64,000 nucleotides of DNA. It comes from Candidatus Saccharimonadota bacterium (GTDB lineage: Bacteria > Patescibacteriota > Saccharimonadia > Saccharimonadales > Saccharimonadaceae). The stretch spans positions 1 to 64,000 of the forward strand of contig JAFYAV010000001.1 in NCBI GenBank assembly GCA_017540545.1. Reading direction: 5' to 3'. Of the stretch, positions 34,478 through 43,966 are shown in pieces (position 1 is the first letter of the stretch; each line of letters opens with the position of its first letter). The notes beneath the pieces were generated by a model. That model was not told the origin of the DNA. It did not search any database and was given only the letters and a program-made list of their open reading frames with translations. The position numbers and the translations under genes were made by a program.

Positions 34478-35544
34478 TTTGTTTTACGTTGTTTCTTTTT
34501 GTTTGTATGAATAATCGCTAAAGCAATTCCCGTAAATGCTACCGCAAACACGTACGGCATTACGTTTATTACAATACCAGTTAATATACTCCCCTCTTTA
34601 TGGTTCAAAAACTCAACCACATTGCTTAACGATTCTTCGTCGACTACTACGGTTTTTGTCTCCGATAACGAACCCACCACGCCATCTACATATTGCACGT
34701 AACCATTATCATCGACTTCTTCCAAACTATACCTCAAGCCAATTGGCAGCTCATCCCTATTGCCATCGAAACCTATCCATACAGTCTGTCCATCCTTTAG
34801 ATAAATGTAGTCCTCGTCGGCATCTATTGTAATCGCACTGTTCGTTGTTATACTTTCGCCACCATAATCAACAACATCCGACTGGCCATACACCGAAAAC
34901 ACATCACCTTCATGCGCACCATCAATCACTACCCTAAACTTGAAGTATTCATTAGTATTAGCCAAATTACCGGATACAGTTTTCGTAACTTTTACACGAC
35001 TCCGCGTCGCGTCGGATTCAAATACTGGGTAAACTTTGTCACCAGTGTCATGGTCTTTAACCTGCGCCGCCATCGTTGCGATATACTCCCCAGTCGGCTG
35101 TCCATTCTCTAGCTTATTTCGCACGCTAACATAAAAATAGTATTCCTTCTCGTCATCAATCGGATAATTAATCGAATCCGCAGAAGCCGTTTCTCGCACA
35201 ATAAACTTATAATCGCCCAATGCCGTAAATTCATAATCCGTGAGAACCGGCCCACCATATGCTACAACCTCACTATTCGCATCGGGCATACCTACTACGC
35301 TCAATTCAAATTCGTCAGGCATACCATTTACTACTGCTGGATTCCCGGGATCCTGAACCAACGAATAAGTGAACTCGTTATCTACATAACTCTTCGTATT
35401 ATGTATTATGCGCGTAATCTCTATTCAACTCGGGCTATCCAGATTATCCCCCAAAGTCGTACTCGTTGCGTATGTTGCCGACGACGAAGCAAAGCTCGCC
35501 ACCAATAAGCCGAGAATCGCCCCAATTTTCAATATTTTTTTCAT
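34465..35544 (-). pseudogene. Sortase-type pilin (FctA/Spy0128-like) interrupted by one in-frame TGA
   Basis: A 359-codon gene for a secreted, wall-anchored pilin. It has a signal peptide (MKKILKIGAILGLLVASFA), an FctA-like domain (EFTYSLVQ ... YKFIVRETA ... YYFYVSVRN), a second Ig-like domain (VKVTKTVSGNLANTNEYFKFRV) and a C-terminal SILTGIVINVMPYVFAVAF + KKKQRK sorting region of the DUF7601 type. TGA at 35425-35427 (codon 40, LDSPS-stop-IEITRII) falls between signal peptide and first domain. GGAGG precedes the ATG at 35544. It heads pilin - signal-peptidase-like - sortase, and both the pilin and the sortase contain in-frame TGA. Confidence 0.82.
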
Positions 35545-35670
35545 GTTTCCTCCGCTTAGTTTTATACTTAAAACATCAAAAATCATGGCCCAGATTTCAT
35601 ACTTACCTCCACATTAATTACTGGTTATTACTTTAAGCCAAAAATAAACTCACAAAAAGCATGAGTATAA

Positions 35671-37293
35671 TTATTTCTTTACCGACTTCTCCGTGACGTC
35701 GAACTTCTCCATATAGAGCGCTAACATCAGTCTTGTCTGCGAATAAAAAGCACAAGCCGAAGAATAAACAATTGCGATAACGGGTGCAATCACCCATTGC
35801 ACGGCCATCCAAATCTTTTTGCTCTTCTTATAACGCGCCGGACGCTCTGGCAACAGCTTCAAGGACAAAATCAACGAAACAAACAAACCAATCGCCGCCA
35901 CCGTCTGAATTCGCCCCACCACCAACGGCAAATTATGCGATAGTAAATCGCGTGAACCGTAATGGAAGAATAGTGGTATCCAACCGCCAAATGCTACAAT
36001 CGGCGCCGTCGCCGCCAATGTCACATGGCCATCCAAAAGTCGCAAAAACTTCGGAATCAGCACCGTCAGTTTTACTGTTCTTTTCTTTGAAAACATATAC
36101 TCCCCCACATATGCCACATCACTAGCGCCATAATCCCACCGCCTCAACTGCACCCATTGCGCCTTTAATGTCTTCCAAAGAGTATCAGACAACACGGCAT
36201 CCTGCCCAATCGGCACCCTTATTGGTAGCACATCATAGTCGCCATTAAAATAAGTCAAACTCCGCCAGTATTGATGCCCATCCTCAACTATCGTATGAAC
36301 ACTCCAGAAATTCATCTCCACTAAGGCATCTAGAGGCTGCGAATGTGAAGCAAAGTTTCTTAGTGTGTGTGGACGCATTGTACAAATTAGATTCCAAAAC
36401 GAATTCGTCGATGCTACCACGCGCGTCACGGCTGGTGCGTCCCAAATATTATTCGTAAACAAAGAGACTGGCTGATAACTTAATCTCTTGCGATCCTCAT
36501 GTACGATATATTCATACGCCACCACATCGAAATAACTCTTATGCGGCCTGTTATCGCAGTCTAACGTCGTTACGATTACGTTACTGTATCGGATGCCTTT
36601 TTCTTTCACGTACGACTTCAACACATGGCCAGCATTCGTAATATTACTACCTTTACCAACCACTTCCCCTTCTATTCCATCCGGATGCTTGGCGAGTATA
36701 AAATGTCCAAAACGTTTCTTATAGTTCTTCTCTAACGTCTTAGCGACTTTTTCGGCATCCTCTCCGCCCCTTTCTTCATAAGCGACTATCACAATCATGC
36801 GCTCTTTCGGATAGGTAGTCTTCAGAAGCGACTCCATCGTCGGCACCAATACATCTAACGATTCGTTATACATCGTCACAATCACTGCATGGTATATTTC
36901 GCTCGGCTTCGGAAAGTATCCATCTTCTGCCGCCGCCACCATGCATAGGTTTTCCAAATGCTGGCGATACTCATACGAACTCCGTTTAGTGCCGGCTAAT
37001 CTCTCGTAGTTTTCCTGCGCATTCTCTAATGCACTCAACCTCTTAGCCCAGTTTACCCTCGAGCACTTCTTCATCATTCTATACCCCCTAACCGTAGTGA
37101 AAGCAATTCCCACCGCCTTCACTAAATTGATAATCACAATCAATAATATATAGCAGGATCCCAGTATCGGATTAATGGCCGATAACACAAACAACAGTAT
37201 GATCATGCCGTAACTCAAAAGCCCAGGCAGTACCTCAAAAAAACGATACAGTGGCGCCCTTTTTCCCACCGGTATCTCAACAACTTTCGGCAT
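35671..37293 (-). CDS. Membrane-bound family 2 glycosyltransferase
   Basis: A 540-residue protein with two N-terminal membrane helices, a GT-A catalytic domain and several C-terminal helices. Visible motifs are IVTMYNES near the nucleotide-sugar site, the metal motif TTLDCDNRP (DxD), IVEDGHQYWR and QLRRW, which matches the Q(Q/R)xRW motif of processive GT2 enzymes. It probably makes or exports a cell-surface glycan. It starts directly after the stop of the 37294-37659 gene (TAG-ATG). Confidence 0.85.
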   Translation of the reverse strand: MPKVVEIPVGKRAPLYRFFEVLPGLLSYGMIILLFVLSAINPILGSCYILLIVIINLVKAVGIAFTTVRGYRMMKKCSRVNWAKRLSALENAQENYERLAGTKRSSYEYRQHLENLCMVAAAEDGYFPKPSEIYHAVIVTMYNESLDVLVPTMESLLKTTYPKERMIVIVAYEERGGEDAEKVAKTLEKNYKKRFGHFILAKHPDGIEGEVVGKGSNITNAGHVLKSYVKEKGIRYSNVIVTTLDCDNRPHKSYFDVVAYEYIVHEDRKRLSYQPVSLFTNNIWDAPAVTRVVASTNSFWNLICTMRPHTLRNFASHSQPLDALVEMNFWSVHTIVEDGHQYWRSLTYFNGDYDVLPIRVPIGQDAVLSDTLWKTLKAQWVQLRRWDYGASDVAYVGEYMFSKKRTVKLTVLIPKFLRLLDGHVTLAATAPIVAFGGWIPLFFHYGSRDLLSHNLPLVVGRIQTVAAIGLFVSLILSLKLLPERPARYKKSKKIWMAVQWVIAPVIAIVYSSACAFYSQTRLMLALYMEKFDVTEKSVKK

Positions 37294-37659
37294 CTATCCC
37301 TCTCCAAGAATACTCATCAAAAAACGCAACGCAACAATAGTGATTGCGATGCTTACACCCAAAAACAATCTTGCTATATCTTTGCCACGCTTCATAAATA
37401 ATTTCGCACCTACTACTGTGTGTCCAATTCCTAACGCTAGCGCAACCAATGAGAAAGAAAACAAATACCACCAATTACTTTGCTCGTAACCGCTACTTAT
37501 ATCTGAATATCGCGCCCAAATCTTTGGACGCCCCGGATCAAAATTAACAATCGGTAACAAAAAGAGCCAGACATTCAGCAGTAAATTTACCGCCATCCAA
37601 CACAACAGGCCGCGATCTTTCTTCCAAATCGCCTTAAAATCTTCGGCTAGCTCTTTCAT
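37294..37659 (-). CDS. Small three-helix membrane protein next to the glycosyltransferase
   Basis: A 121-residue membrane protein with about three hydrophobic helices and a WARYSDISSGYEQSNWWY outer loop. Family not recognised. Its stop abuts the glycosyltransferase start with no gap, so they are translated from one mRNA, and a supporting role in glycan synthesis is likely. Confidence 0.65.
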   Translation of the reverse strand: MKELAEDFKAIWKKDRGLLCWMAVNLLLNVWLFLLPIVNFDPGRPKIWARYSDISSGYEQSNWWYLFSFSLVALALGIGHTVVGAKLFMKRGKDIARLFLGVSIAITIVALRFLMSILGEG

Positions 37660-37663
37660 AGCT

Positions 37664-39154
37664 TTACATTATTTTACCATAAACCACGAAAAGACACAGC
37701 GTCGCCGCAATTGCCATTCCTCCACCTACCCAATAGAAAACGTTGGAGTCAGCATCGTTGCCATCCTCATCGTCAATAGCCTTAGTAATTTCTTTTGCCA
37801 CCGGATGCAAGTTACTATGCGCCACCAAAGTACCTTTCGCCACACTTAGCCTCACTACATCCTTCGACTCTTCATCTTCACTCTTTTCGGCGTAGTAACT
37901 TTCACCGCGCACCGAATAGTCCGCCTCAGACTTAACAGTAGTAACAAAGGCCCGATAGCCTTTCGGCAACTCCATCTTATAAGCCTCGCTCTTATCCCCA
38001 AACTTCACGACCTCAAAATTTGTCTCCTCATTTGTATCTACGGTTTCCGACAACACAACTTGCAGCACACTTCCCTCTACGCTCGCCCCCTCTTCTAGAG
38101 GCATTTTCTCGCCATCGGTATACAAACGCGTAATTTGCGCATCTTTCCCTACTGTCACATCGCTAAGATCATCGTTGCCAGCACCACCACCAATGCCGGA
38201 AGCACCCCAACCGGCCACCGCATTTTTTATTACGCCATCATTAACCGCAACCATCGTTTTCGCATCAGTTTCGCAAACTTTCGCACCAGATCCAATCACT
38301 GCCCCACCTAGAGCTTCCTCGGCACTACTTTCGTATCCATAAATACCATCAAAAACGCCGCCATCAATCTCAACGGATACATCTCTACTACAGCTACCAC
38401 CGCCAATGCCGGCGGCAAAATCACCACCACGTACTTCCTTCAAAGTTCCACCTTTGATTTCTATCTTTGCTCCAACATAATTGCCACCACCAATTCCTGC
38501 GCTTCCGCCATTCCCAGTAGCCGACACACTTCCTTCATTTATCACAATCTCACCAGCCGTATAGTCTTTTTCAAGCAACTTTTCCTCACCAGTACCACCA
38601 CCAATACCAGCACTATTTGCGCGCGCCTCAGCTATAATCGTGCCCCCTTCAATCACTATCTTGCCATTAATAGCCTTCGCATCTTTTGTCCCATTTCCTC
38701 CAATGCCAGCGCCACCATCTGCGCCACCAGTCACAATCAACTCCCCATCGCCGCTAATCGTCAGAGCAGCCATATTATTATTATCAATATAGCCAACCGC
38801 AATACCCGCATTCTTTCCACCACTAGTGACTTTATTTTCGCCAACCAAAATAACTTCCACCTCGACGCCACTATCAATTGAGATTGCCGCATCATCGAGC
38901 GAATTGATATCAACATTATCTAATACAATCCTCGCATTACCCGTGACGTGCAATGGCATATTCGATTTTCCAGACACGAGCACTTCGCCACCACTAATTA
39001 TCACCTTACCGCCAGCTACCAAGTAACTTCCGCCATTTTCGCCGCTCTTAATATCGTATCCCGATACCTTCTCTGCACTTGCGAAAGGCGCAAACAATAC
39101 AGAAATCCCCAAAATAAAAAGTACACTAAAAACAGCGACCCTGCTTTTACGCAT
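37664..39154 (-). CDS. Beta-helix surface protein with AGIGGG repeats
   Basis: A 496-residue exported protein: signal peptide (VAVFSVLFILGISVLFAPFASA), a long parallel beta-helix-like region with repeats centred on AGIGGG (five to six copies spaced 30-50 residues, each after an EGGTI/KGGTL strand), a smaller beta domain and a C-terminal membrane helix (WVGGGMAIAATLCLFVVYG). Similar architectures are annotated as carbohydrate-binding in other bacteria. No LPxTG motif. The ATG at 39154 is preferred over an in-frame GTG at 39163. It heads a run with the glycosyltransferase pair. Confidence 0.75.
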   Translation of the reverse strand: MRKSRVAVFSVLFILGISVLFAPFASAEKVSGYDIKSGENGGSYLVAGGKVIISGGEVLVSGKSNMPLHVTGNARIVLDNVDINSLDDAAISIDSGVEVEVILVGENKVTSGGKNAGIAVGYIDNNNMAALTISGDGELIVTGGADGGAGIGGNGTKDAKAINGKIVIEGGTIIAEARANSAGIGGGTGEEKLLEKDYTAGEIVINEGSVSATGNGGSAGIGGGNYVGAKIEIKGGTLKEVRGGDFAAGIGGGSCSRDVSVEIDGGVFDGIYGYESSAEEALGGAVIGSGAKVCETDAKTMVAVNDGVIKNAVAGWGASGIGGGAGNDDLSDVTVGKDAQITRLYTDGEKMPLEEGASVEGSVLQVVLSETVDTNEETNFEVVKFGDKSEAYKMELPKGYRAFVTTVKSEADYSVRGESYYAEKSEDEESKDVVRLSVAKGTLVAHSNLHPVAKEITKAIDDEDGNDADSNVFYWVGGGMAIAATLCLFVVYGKIM

Positions 39155-39227
39155 AAACTCCACTTACTCCTTTTTCCTAATCACTATTTAACCACAAGCC
39201 ATTTTCAATCGCAAGCATGTTTTTGGC

Positions 39228-39280
39228 TTTACGGATTATACAAAAAACTCTATACTAAATTAGGAATCATTCCCAAATTC
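39228..39280 (+). promoter_or_regulatory. Promoter and palindromic operator of the Fur-family/znu operon
   Basis: TTTACG (39228-39233), 17-bp spacer, TATACT (39251-39256). Immediately downstream lies GGAAT-C-ATTCC (39263-39273), part of a wider 23-bp quasi-palindrome (39258-39280). A repressor bound here would cover the transcription start; the first gene of the operon encodes a Fur-family protein, so autoregulation by metal is likely. Confidence 0.6.
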
Positions 39281-39295
39281 ATTTTTCAATATAAC

Positions 39296-39700
39296 ATGCA
39301 GACAAAATACAATACCCAACATCGCAATCACTTTCTCGAAGCAGCCCAGCTCTTCAAGGAACCATTTACCGCCAAAGACATCGAAGATTCACTTCGCAAC
39401 AGTGGCAATCCCATGGGGCTCAGCACAATCTATCGCCTCCTTAACGATTACTCCGCCGATGGCTCGTTACGTAGGCTTGCCGATAAAGACGGTGTCGTCA
39501 AATATTTCTATTTCAAACCCTGCCATCATGACGACCATTTCTATTTAGAGTGCGAAAAATGCCATCAGCTCACACATGTCGACTGCCGCCACCTACGTGG
39601 CTTTGCTAAACATCTTGCTAAAAAACACTCTTTTGAAATATCGAACTACAATTTAATTGTTTCAGGCATCTGCACATCATGCATGGAAAAAACCAAATGA
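39296..39700 (+). CDS. Fur-family metalloregulator, probably Zur
   Basis: A 134-residue Fur-type repressor: N-terminal winged helix (HFLEAAQLF...SLRNSGNPMGLSTIYRLLNDYSADGSLRRL) and a dimerisation domain with HHDDHFYLECEKCHQLTHVDC and CTSC, giving the two CxxC pairs of the structural zinc site. The znuABC genes follow in the same operon, with ATGA overlap to znuA, so zinc is the likely effector. The long upstream extension of the frame lacks a start and lies before the promoter. Stop is TGA. Confidence 0.85.
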   Translation: MQTKYNTQHRNHFLEAAQLFKEPFTAKDIEDSLRNSGNPMGLSTIYRLLNDYSADGSLRRLADKDGVVKYFYFKPCHHDDHFYLECEKCHQLTHVDCRHLRGFAKHLAKKHSFEISNYNLIVSGICTSCMEKTK

Positions 39701-40644
39701 AAATTCGCCCAAAAACTTTTTTCGTAGCGATAATCGTCTGCCTCCTCATTGCTCTTCTACTTTGGCCTATCAATATCGAGCACACAAAGCCAAAACATAT
39801 TAAGATAGTCACCACGATTTTTCCGGCCTACGATTTTGCGCGCACAATCAGTGCAAATACCGATGTTAGCCTAAAGTTACTTATCAAACCCGGTGTCGAC
39901 TTACATAATTACGAACCAACACCTCAAGATATTATTAATATTAAGGAATCAGACATCTTTATCTATAATGGCGGCGAATCTGAAAAGTGGGTCGAAAAAA
40001 TCATCGCCGACATCAATCAGAGCACTGACGTGATTCGCATGATGGATTTAGTTCAACTCAAAATAGAATCGGACGAACATTCAGACGAGCATTCAGATGC
40101 GCCAGACTACGATGAACACATTTGGACATCGCCCAAAAACGTCATCAAAATATCCAGCGCAATTGCAAACACAATCGCCAACCGCACCCCCAACAATGCC
40201 ACTACGGTCAGGCGCAACTACGATCGATTCGAATCATCACTTAAAAAACTAGACACAAGCTTTCAGGAACTTGCCGCCGCCAAAACCGGCACCCTGGTTG
40301 TCGCCGATCGTTTCCCATTTCGCTATTTTGTCGACGATTACGGCTTCGATTATATTGCCGCATTTCCTGGTTGTGCGGAACAAACCGAGGCCTCACCAAA
40401 AACTATCGCCGAACTTATCGAAAAGGTTAATCAAAACCCAAACAAAATCATTTTTAAACTCGAACTATCCAACGGCAAAACAGCCCAAACTATCGCCGAA
40501 GCTACCAAGTCTAAAATCCTCGTTTGGCATTCGGCGCACAATATCTCTCAGTCCGACTTCGACTCCGGTAAAACCTATCTTGATTTCATGAAAGATAATC
40601 TAACAAATCTCAAAGAGGCACTATATGACTATTCTGCAAGCTAA
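39697..40644 (+). CDS. znuA: Zinc-binding protein of a ZnuABC transporter
   Basis: A 315-residue cluster A-I (ZnuA/TroA-type) substrate-binding protein anchored by an N-terminal helix (FFVAIIVCLLIALLLW); no lipobox is evident. Metal-site residues are in GVDLHNYEPTPQD, the His/Asp-rich loop EHSDEHSDAPDYDEHIWTSPKN, and DRFPFRYFVDDYG, typical of zinc binders. It captures zinc outside the membrane for ZnuB/ZnuC. Start ATG overlaps the regulator stop (ATGA) and the end overlaps znuC by 20 nt. Confidence 0.88.
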   Translation: MKIRPKTFFVAIIVCLLIALLLWPINIEHTKPKHIKIVTTIFPAYDFARTISANTDVSLKLLIKPGVDLHNYEPTPQDIINIKESDIFIYNGGESEKWVEKIIADINQSTDVIRMMDLVQLKIESDEHSDEHSDAPDYDEHIWTSPKNVIKISSAIANTIANRTPNNATTVRRNYDRFESSLKKLDTSFQELAAAKTGTLVVADRFPFRYFVDDYGFDYIAAFPGCAEQTEASPKTIAELIEKVNQNPNKIIFKLELSNGKTAQTIAEATKSKILVWHSAHNISQSDFDSGKTYLDFMKDNLTNLKEALYDYSAS

Positions 40645-41290
40645 AAACCTTAGTCTCAAATATGGCAACCATTACGTTTTCAAGAACCTCTCTTTCAAAA
40701 TAAGCCAAAATGATTTTTTGTGCATCGTCGGCCCCAATGGATCCGGAAAATCCACTCTACTCAAATGCATCCTCGGCGAAATTAAGCCATCTTCCGGCGA
40801 AATAACATTTTGCAAGCATCCGCACACGCAACATATTGGCTATCTACCACAAAACCCCTCCATTAACTTAAATTTTCCAGCCTCAGCTTACGAAGTAGTA
40901 TCCATGGGCGCCCTGAATCAAACTCGCCTATTCTCGCCGTACCCAAAAGCCAAAATCCACACAGCGCTAAAAACTTTGCATATCGACAACATTGCCAAAC
41001 AACAGTTTGGAACTCTCTCCGGCGGACAACGCCAACGCGTCTTATTGGCGCGCGCGCTAGTCGCTAGCACGGGCTTCCTTGTTCTCGATGAACCGTCAAA
41101 TAATCTCGATTACCAGGCGAAAAAAGACTTCTATAAAACACTACAAAATCTTAATTCACGCACTACTATCGTCATGGTCACGCATGATCTCGATCATCAC
41201 AATCTCATTGGTAATACCATCCTATCCCTTGATCCAGATTTTCCTTTCTTTGGCACCACGAATGAATATGTGAGGAAAATCCATGCTTAG
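40625..41290 (+). CDS. znuC: ABC transporter ATPase for zinc/manganese
   Basis: A 221-residue ABC ATPase: Walker A GPNGSGKSTLLKC, Q-loop GYLPQNPS, signature LSGGQRQRVLLARAL, Walker B GFLVLDEPSNNLD and H-loop VTHD. It powers the ZnuB permease. Overlaps at both ends with znuA (20 nt) and znuB (8 nt) show tight translational coupling. Confidence 0.92.
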   Translation: MTILQAKNLSLKYGNHYVFKNLSFKISQNDFLCIVGPNGSGKSTLLKCILGEIKPSSGEITFCKHPHTQHIGYLPQNPSINLNFPASAYEVVSMGALNQTRLFSPYPKAKIHTALKTLHIDNIAKQQFGTLSGGQRQRVLLARALVASTGFLVLDEPSNNLDYQAKKDFYKTLQNLNSRTTIVMVTHDLDHHNLIGNTILSLDPDFPFFGTTNEYVRKIHA

Positions 41291-42098
41291 TATTCTCACT
41301 GAAATGCTCCAATACGACTTCATCCTGCGCGCCTTTATAGTCGGCATCATCATTTCTTTGTGCTCTGCCCTCATCGGTTCTAGTCTTGTTCTGCGCAAAC
41401 AATCCATGATAGGCGATGGCCTTTCACATGTCGCTTTCGGTTCTGTCGCTATTGCCACCATCCTTGGCTTAGCACCCATCGAGTTTTCTATCCCTATCGT
41501 CATCGCAGCATCCATTTTTATCCTTCGCCTAAGCCAAAACTCTAAGATTAATGGCGACGCCGCTATCGCCGCCCTCTCTGCTTCCGCATTGGCAATTGGC
41601 ACTTTTCTCATCTCAACCAATCACGGTACTAATATTGATTTAAACTCTTACCTGTTTGGAAGCATTCTCGCCGTCAGCCAACACGACGCAATTATCTGCT
41701 TTTTCCTCGGCGCAATCGTAATCGCCATATTTCTTATTTTCCGCCGCCAAATATTCGCCATCACTTTTGATGAATTATTCGCTAAAGCCATTGGTATTAA
41801 AGTTAGCGTTCATAATACTATTCTCGCCATTCTCTGCTCGCTCACAATCGCAATCGGCATGCGCACGCTCGGCGCACTATTAATCTCGAGCCTAATCATC
41901 TTCCCATGCCTTTCTGCCCTTCAACTCAGCAAAAACTTTCGCCAAAATACTATCATCGCCACAACCATCTCAATTATTTGTTTCATCATCGGTTTTGCCG
42001 CCTCATATATGCTGAATGCTCCGACCGGCGCCACCGTCGTGCTCGTCAATCTCGTCGCATTTACCCTTTGTTGGATATACAGCAAGCTACCAGAATGA
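41283..42098 (+). CDS. znuB: ABC-3 family metal permease
   Basis: A 271-residue membrane protein with eight or so helices and the ABC-3 family features SSLVLRKQSMIGDGLSHVAF, FDELFAKAIGI and GALLISSLIIFPCLSALQL. It forms the channel of the zinc/manganese importer. Last gene of the operon; the TGA stop is followed at once by TAA and the -10 region of the next gene. Confidence 0.92.
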   Translation: MLSILTEMLQYDFILRAFIVGIIISLCSALIGSSLVLRKQSMIGDGLSHVAFGSVAIATILGLAPIEFSIPIVIAASIFILRLSQNSKINGDAAIAALSASALAIGTFLISTNHGTNIDLNSYLFGSILAVSQHDAIICFFLGAIVIAIFLIFRRQIFAITFDELFAKAIGIKVSVHNTILAILCSLTIAIGMRTLGALLISSLIIFPCLSALQLSKNFRQNTIIATTISIICFIIGFAASYMLNAPTGATVVLVNLVAFTLCWIYSKLPE

Positions 42099-42113
42099 TA
42101 AAATAACCTCATT

Positions 42114-42551
42114 ATGGGAACAATCACTGCTGGAGGAGTACTCAAAAAGGACGGCAAATATCTCCTGGTCCAAGAAGCGAAAGCCGAATATCGTGGCAAA
42201 TGGAATCTTCCGGCCGGACGCGTTCAGCCCGGCGAAACCATATACGAAGGCGCCAAGCGTGAAATTCGCGAAGAGTGTGGTTATGACGTCAATATAACTG
42301 GCATTGTCGACATTCGAAACGACAAGCTCGTCGTAAACGAGCCCTACGTTGGTTTTGTTTTTAGCACAGAAATTATTGGACAAAACTCAAGCTACGACAA
42401 CGTCGAAATCCTCGACACAAAGTGGTTTACTTATGACGAAATACTCCAGATGCGCGACCAGCTTCGCTACCCCGATGCAATCATCGACTCAATCACAGCG
42501 GTCGAAAAGAACACTATCCTAGACCTTAACAATATTAAAATCGTTTCATAG
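42114..42551 (+). CDS. Nudix hydrolase
   Basis: A 145-residue Nudix protein with a fully canonical box GRVQPGETIYEGAKREIREECGY. Family members cleave nucleoside diphosphates linked to another group, such as oxidised nucleotides or nucleotide sugars; the substrate is not evident. TAAAAT is 9 bp before the ATG. It starts a four-gene run (Nudix, HAD, CAT-like, Gfo/Idh) with gaps of 1 to 17 nt. Confidence 0.9.
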   Translation: MGTITAGGVLKKDGKYLLVQEAKAEYRGKWNLPAGRVQPGETIYEGAKREIREECGYDVNITGIVDIRNDKLVVNEPYVGFVFSTEIIGQNSSYDNVEILDTKWFTYDEILQMRDQLRYPDAIIDSITAVEKNTILDLNNIKIVS

Positions 42552-42553
42552 AA

Positions 42554-43294
42554 ATGCACCCGCTCAACCAATTAAACCTCGAATCCAAAAAATACATCAT
42601 TTTCGATATGGACGGGACATTGATCGACTCCGTCGGCGTATGGAATGCCACCGACAAGAAACTAGTCGAAGAATTTTCCAACAACACAATCAGCCTAGAA
42701 ACCGCTCAGCTAGAACGAGATACCTTCCTACACAACAACCAATCTAGCGATAGCTATCTAGCATATTGCGCATACCTCATTGACAAATACGCCCTCCGCA
42801 TACGCGAGCCCGAAAAATTATTACAAATACGTTGGGACAAATCCGGCGAAATTCTCGAGAATGACATGGACTTTAAACCTGATGCCCCGGAACTAATCGC
42901 CAGGCTCAAAGCGCGCAACTTCACGGTTGCCCTGGCCACTATGACAACACAAGTCCAGCTTGACATCTACTCAGAAAAGAATAAACGAATGTTAAGCCAA
43001 ATGAATATTAATGACGCTTTCGATCTCATCACTCGCAAGGAAGACGTCAAGAATAAGAAGCCACACCCAGAAATCTACAATCTAATTATGCGCCACTACG
43101 CCGCCACGCCGAACGAATGTCTTGTTTTTGAGGACTCCTACGCCGGCGTCCTTGCTGCCAAAAACGCCGGCATCGAAGTCATCAACATTTATGATAAACA
43201 TTCCGACGTCGACAGAGACAAAATTGACGCCATTGCAGATTATCGTATCGCAAATTATCGCCAATTTATTAATTTATTAAACAATGGAGGTTAA
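42554..43294 (+). CDS. HAD-superfamily phosphatase (beta-PGM-like)
   Basis: A 246-residue HAD hydrolase with motif I FDMDGTLIDSVGVW, motif II around VALATMT, motif III KKPHPEIY and motif IV VFEDSYAGVLAAKNAG, plus a helical cap, as in the beta-phosphoglucomutase/phosphatase group. Substrate unknown, probably a small phosphorylated sugar or nucleotide. Its stop lies inside the ribosome site of the next gene. Confidence 0.88.
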   Translation: MHPLNQLNLESKKYIIFDMDGTLIDSVGVWNATDKKLVEEFSNNTISLETAQLERDTFLHNNQSSDSYLAYCAYLIDKYALRIREPEKLLQIRWDKSGEILENDMDFKPDAPELIARLKARNFTVALATMTTQVQLDIYSEKNKRMLSQMNINDAFDLITRKEDVKNKKPHPEIYNLIMRHYAATPNECLVFEDSYAGVLAAKNAGIEVINIYDKHSDVDRDKIDAIADYRIANYRQFINLLNNGG

Positions 43295-43295
43295 T

Positions 43296-43949
43296 ATGCA
43301 CGAAATCGAACTAGAAAACTGGCCCAGGCTTAAAACCTATACTTGGTTCAAAAGCTTTTCCAATGGCACCTACGGCATGAACGTTAGATTAGATATAACG
43401 AAACTGCTCAAATATACTAAACAGCACGACCAATCCTTCTTCATCAATATGTTGTACACCGTAATCAACGGATTAAATTCAGTGAAAGAAATGCGCACGC
43501 GCCTAGTCAACGATAATCCAGTCGTCTTCGAAGATATTAACCCGGCCTATACCGTCATGACCGAAGCTGGCACATTTGAAAATGTCCGACATAAAAATTG
43601 CCACGACTACCATGATTTCTACAAAATCGCTTCAGAACATATCGAAAGCGCCAAAAAACAAAAACAAATCAAGAAAGAAAACTTCAATCCCGAAAATTGC
43701 TACAACGAGTACTACATCACTTGCGTACCATGGGTAGACTATACCGAAATTACACACCCAATTCCCGACGACATATCTTCGCAATGCATACCGAGAATCT
43801 GCTGGGGCAAATACGTAGAACAAAATGGCCACTACAAATTGACACTTAATATCACGGTTAGTCACATTTTTGTTGACGGCTTCCACCTTGCCCAAGTCTT
43901 CAATAACATTCAAGAATTGCTCAACAAGCCAGACGAGCTACTGAAATAA
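43296..43949 (+). CDS. Chloramphenicol acetyltransferase-like (CatA family) enzyme
   Basis: A 217-residue member of the CAT fold. The catalytic segment LNITVSHIFVDGFHLAQVFNNIQELL corresponds to the HHxxxDGxH...LQ motif of type A CATs, with His in SHIFVDG; WPRLKTYTWFKSF matches the family N-terminus. It could acetylate chloramphenicol or a different acceptor made by the neighbouring sugar-type enzymes; context favours a metabolic role. GGAGG stands 5 nt before the ATG at 43296; an ATG at 43284 lies inside the HAD gene. Confidence 0.82.
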   Translation: MHEIELENWPRLKTYTWFKSFSNGTYGMNVRLDITKLLKYTKQHDQSFFINMLYTVINGLNSVKEMRTRLVNDNPVVFEDINPAYTVMTEAGTFENVRHKNCHDYHDFYKIASEHIESAKKQKQIKKENFNPENCYNEYYITCVPWVDYTEITHPIPDDISSQCIPRICWGKYVEQNGHYKLTLNITVSHIFVDGFHLAQVFNNIQELLNKPDELLK

Positions 43950-43966
43950 AACGCGGAGACAACATC

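Noticed and set aside
11754-35427. Genome-wide reassignment of UGA (as Gly in Gracilibacteria/Absconditabacteria, or as Trp)
   Set aside because: TGA ends several genes at natural positions here (15641, 39700, 42098, 9351), including tight ATGA overlaps, and most genes have no internal TGA.
33973-35427. Selenocysteine at the in-frame TGA codons
   Set aside because: The positions do not correspond to Cys/Sec sites in the families, and no SECIS-like hairpin follows directly.
38948-39295. N-terminal extension of the Fur-family protein
   Set aside because: It lies upstream of the promoter and operator and opposite the beta-helix gene; the 134-residue form matches Fur family length.
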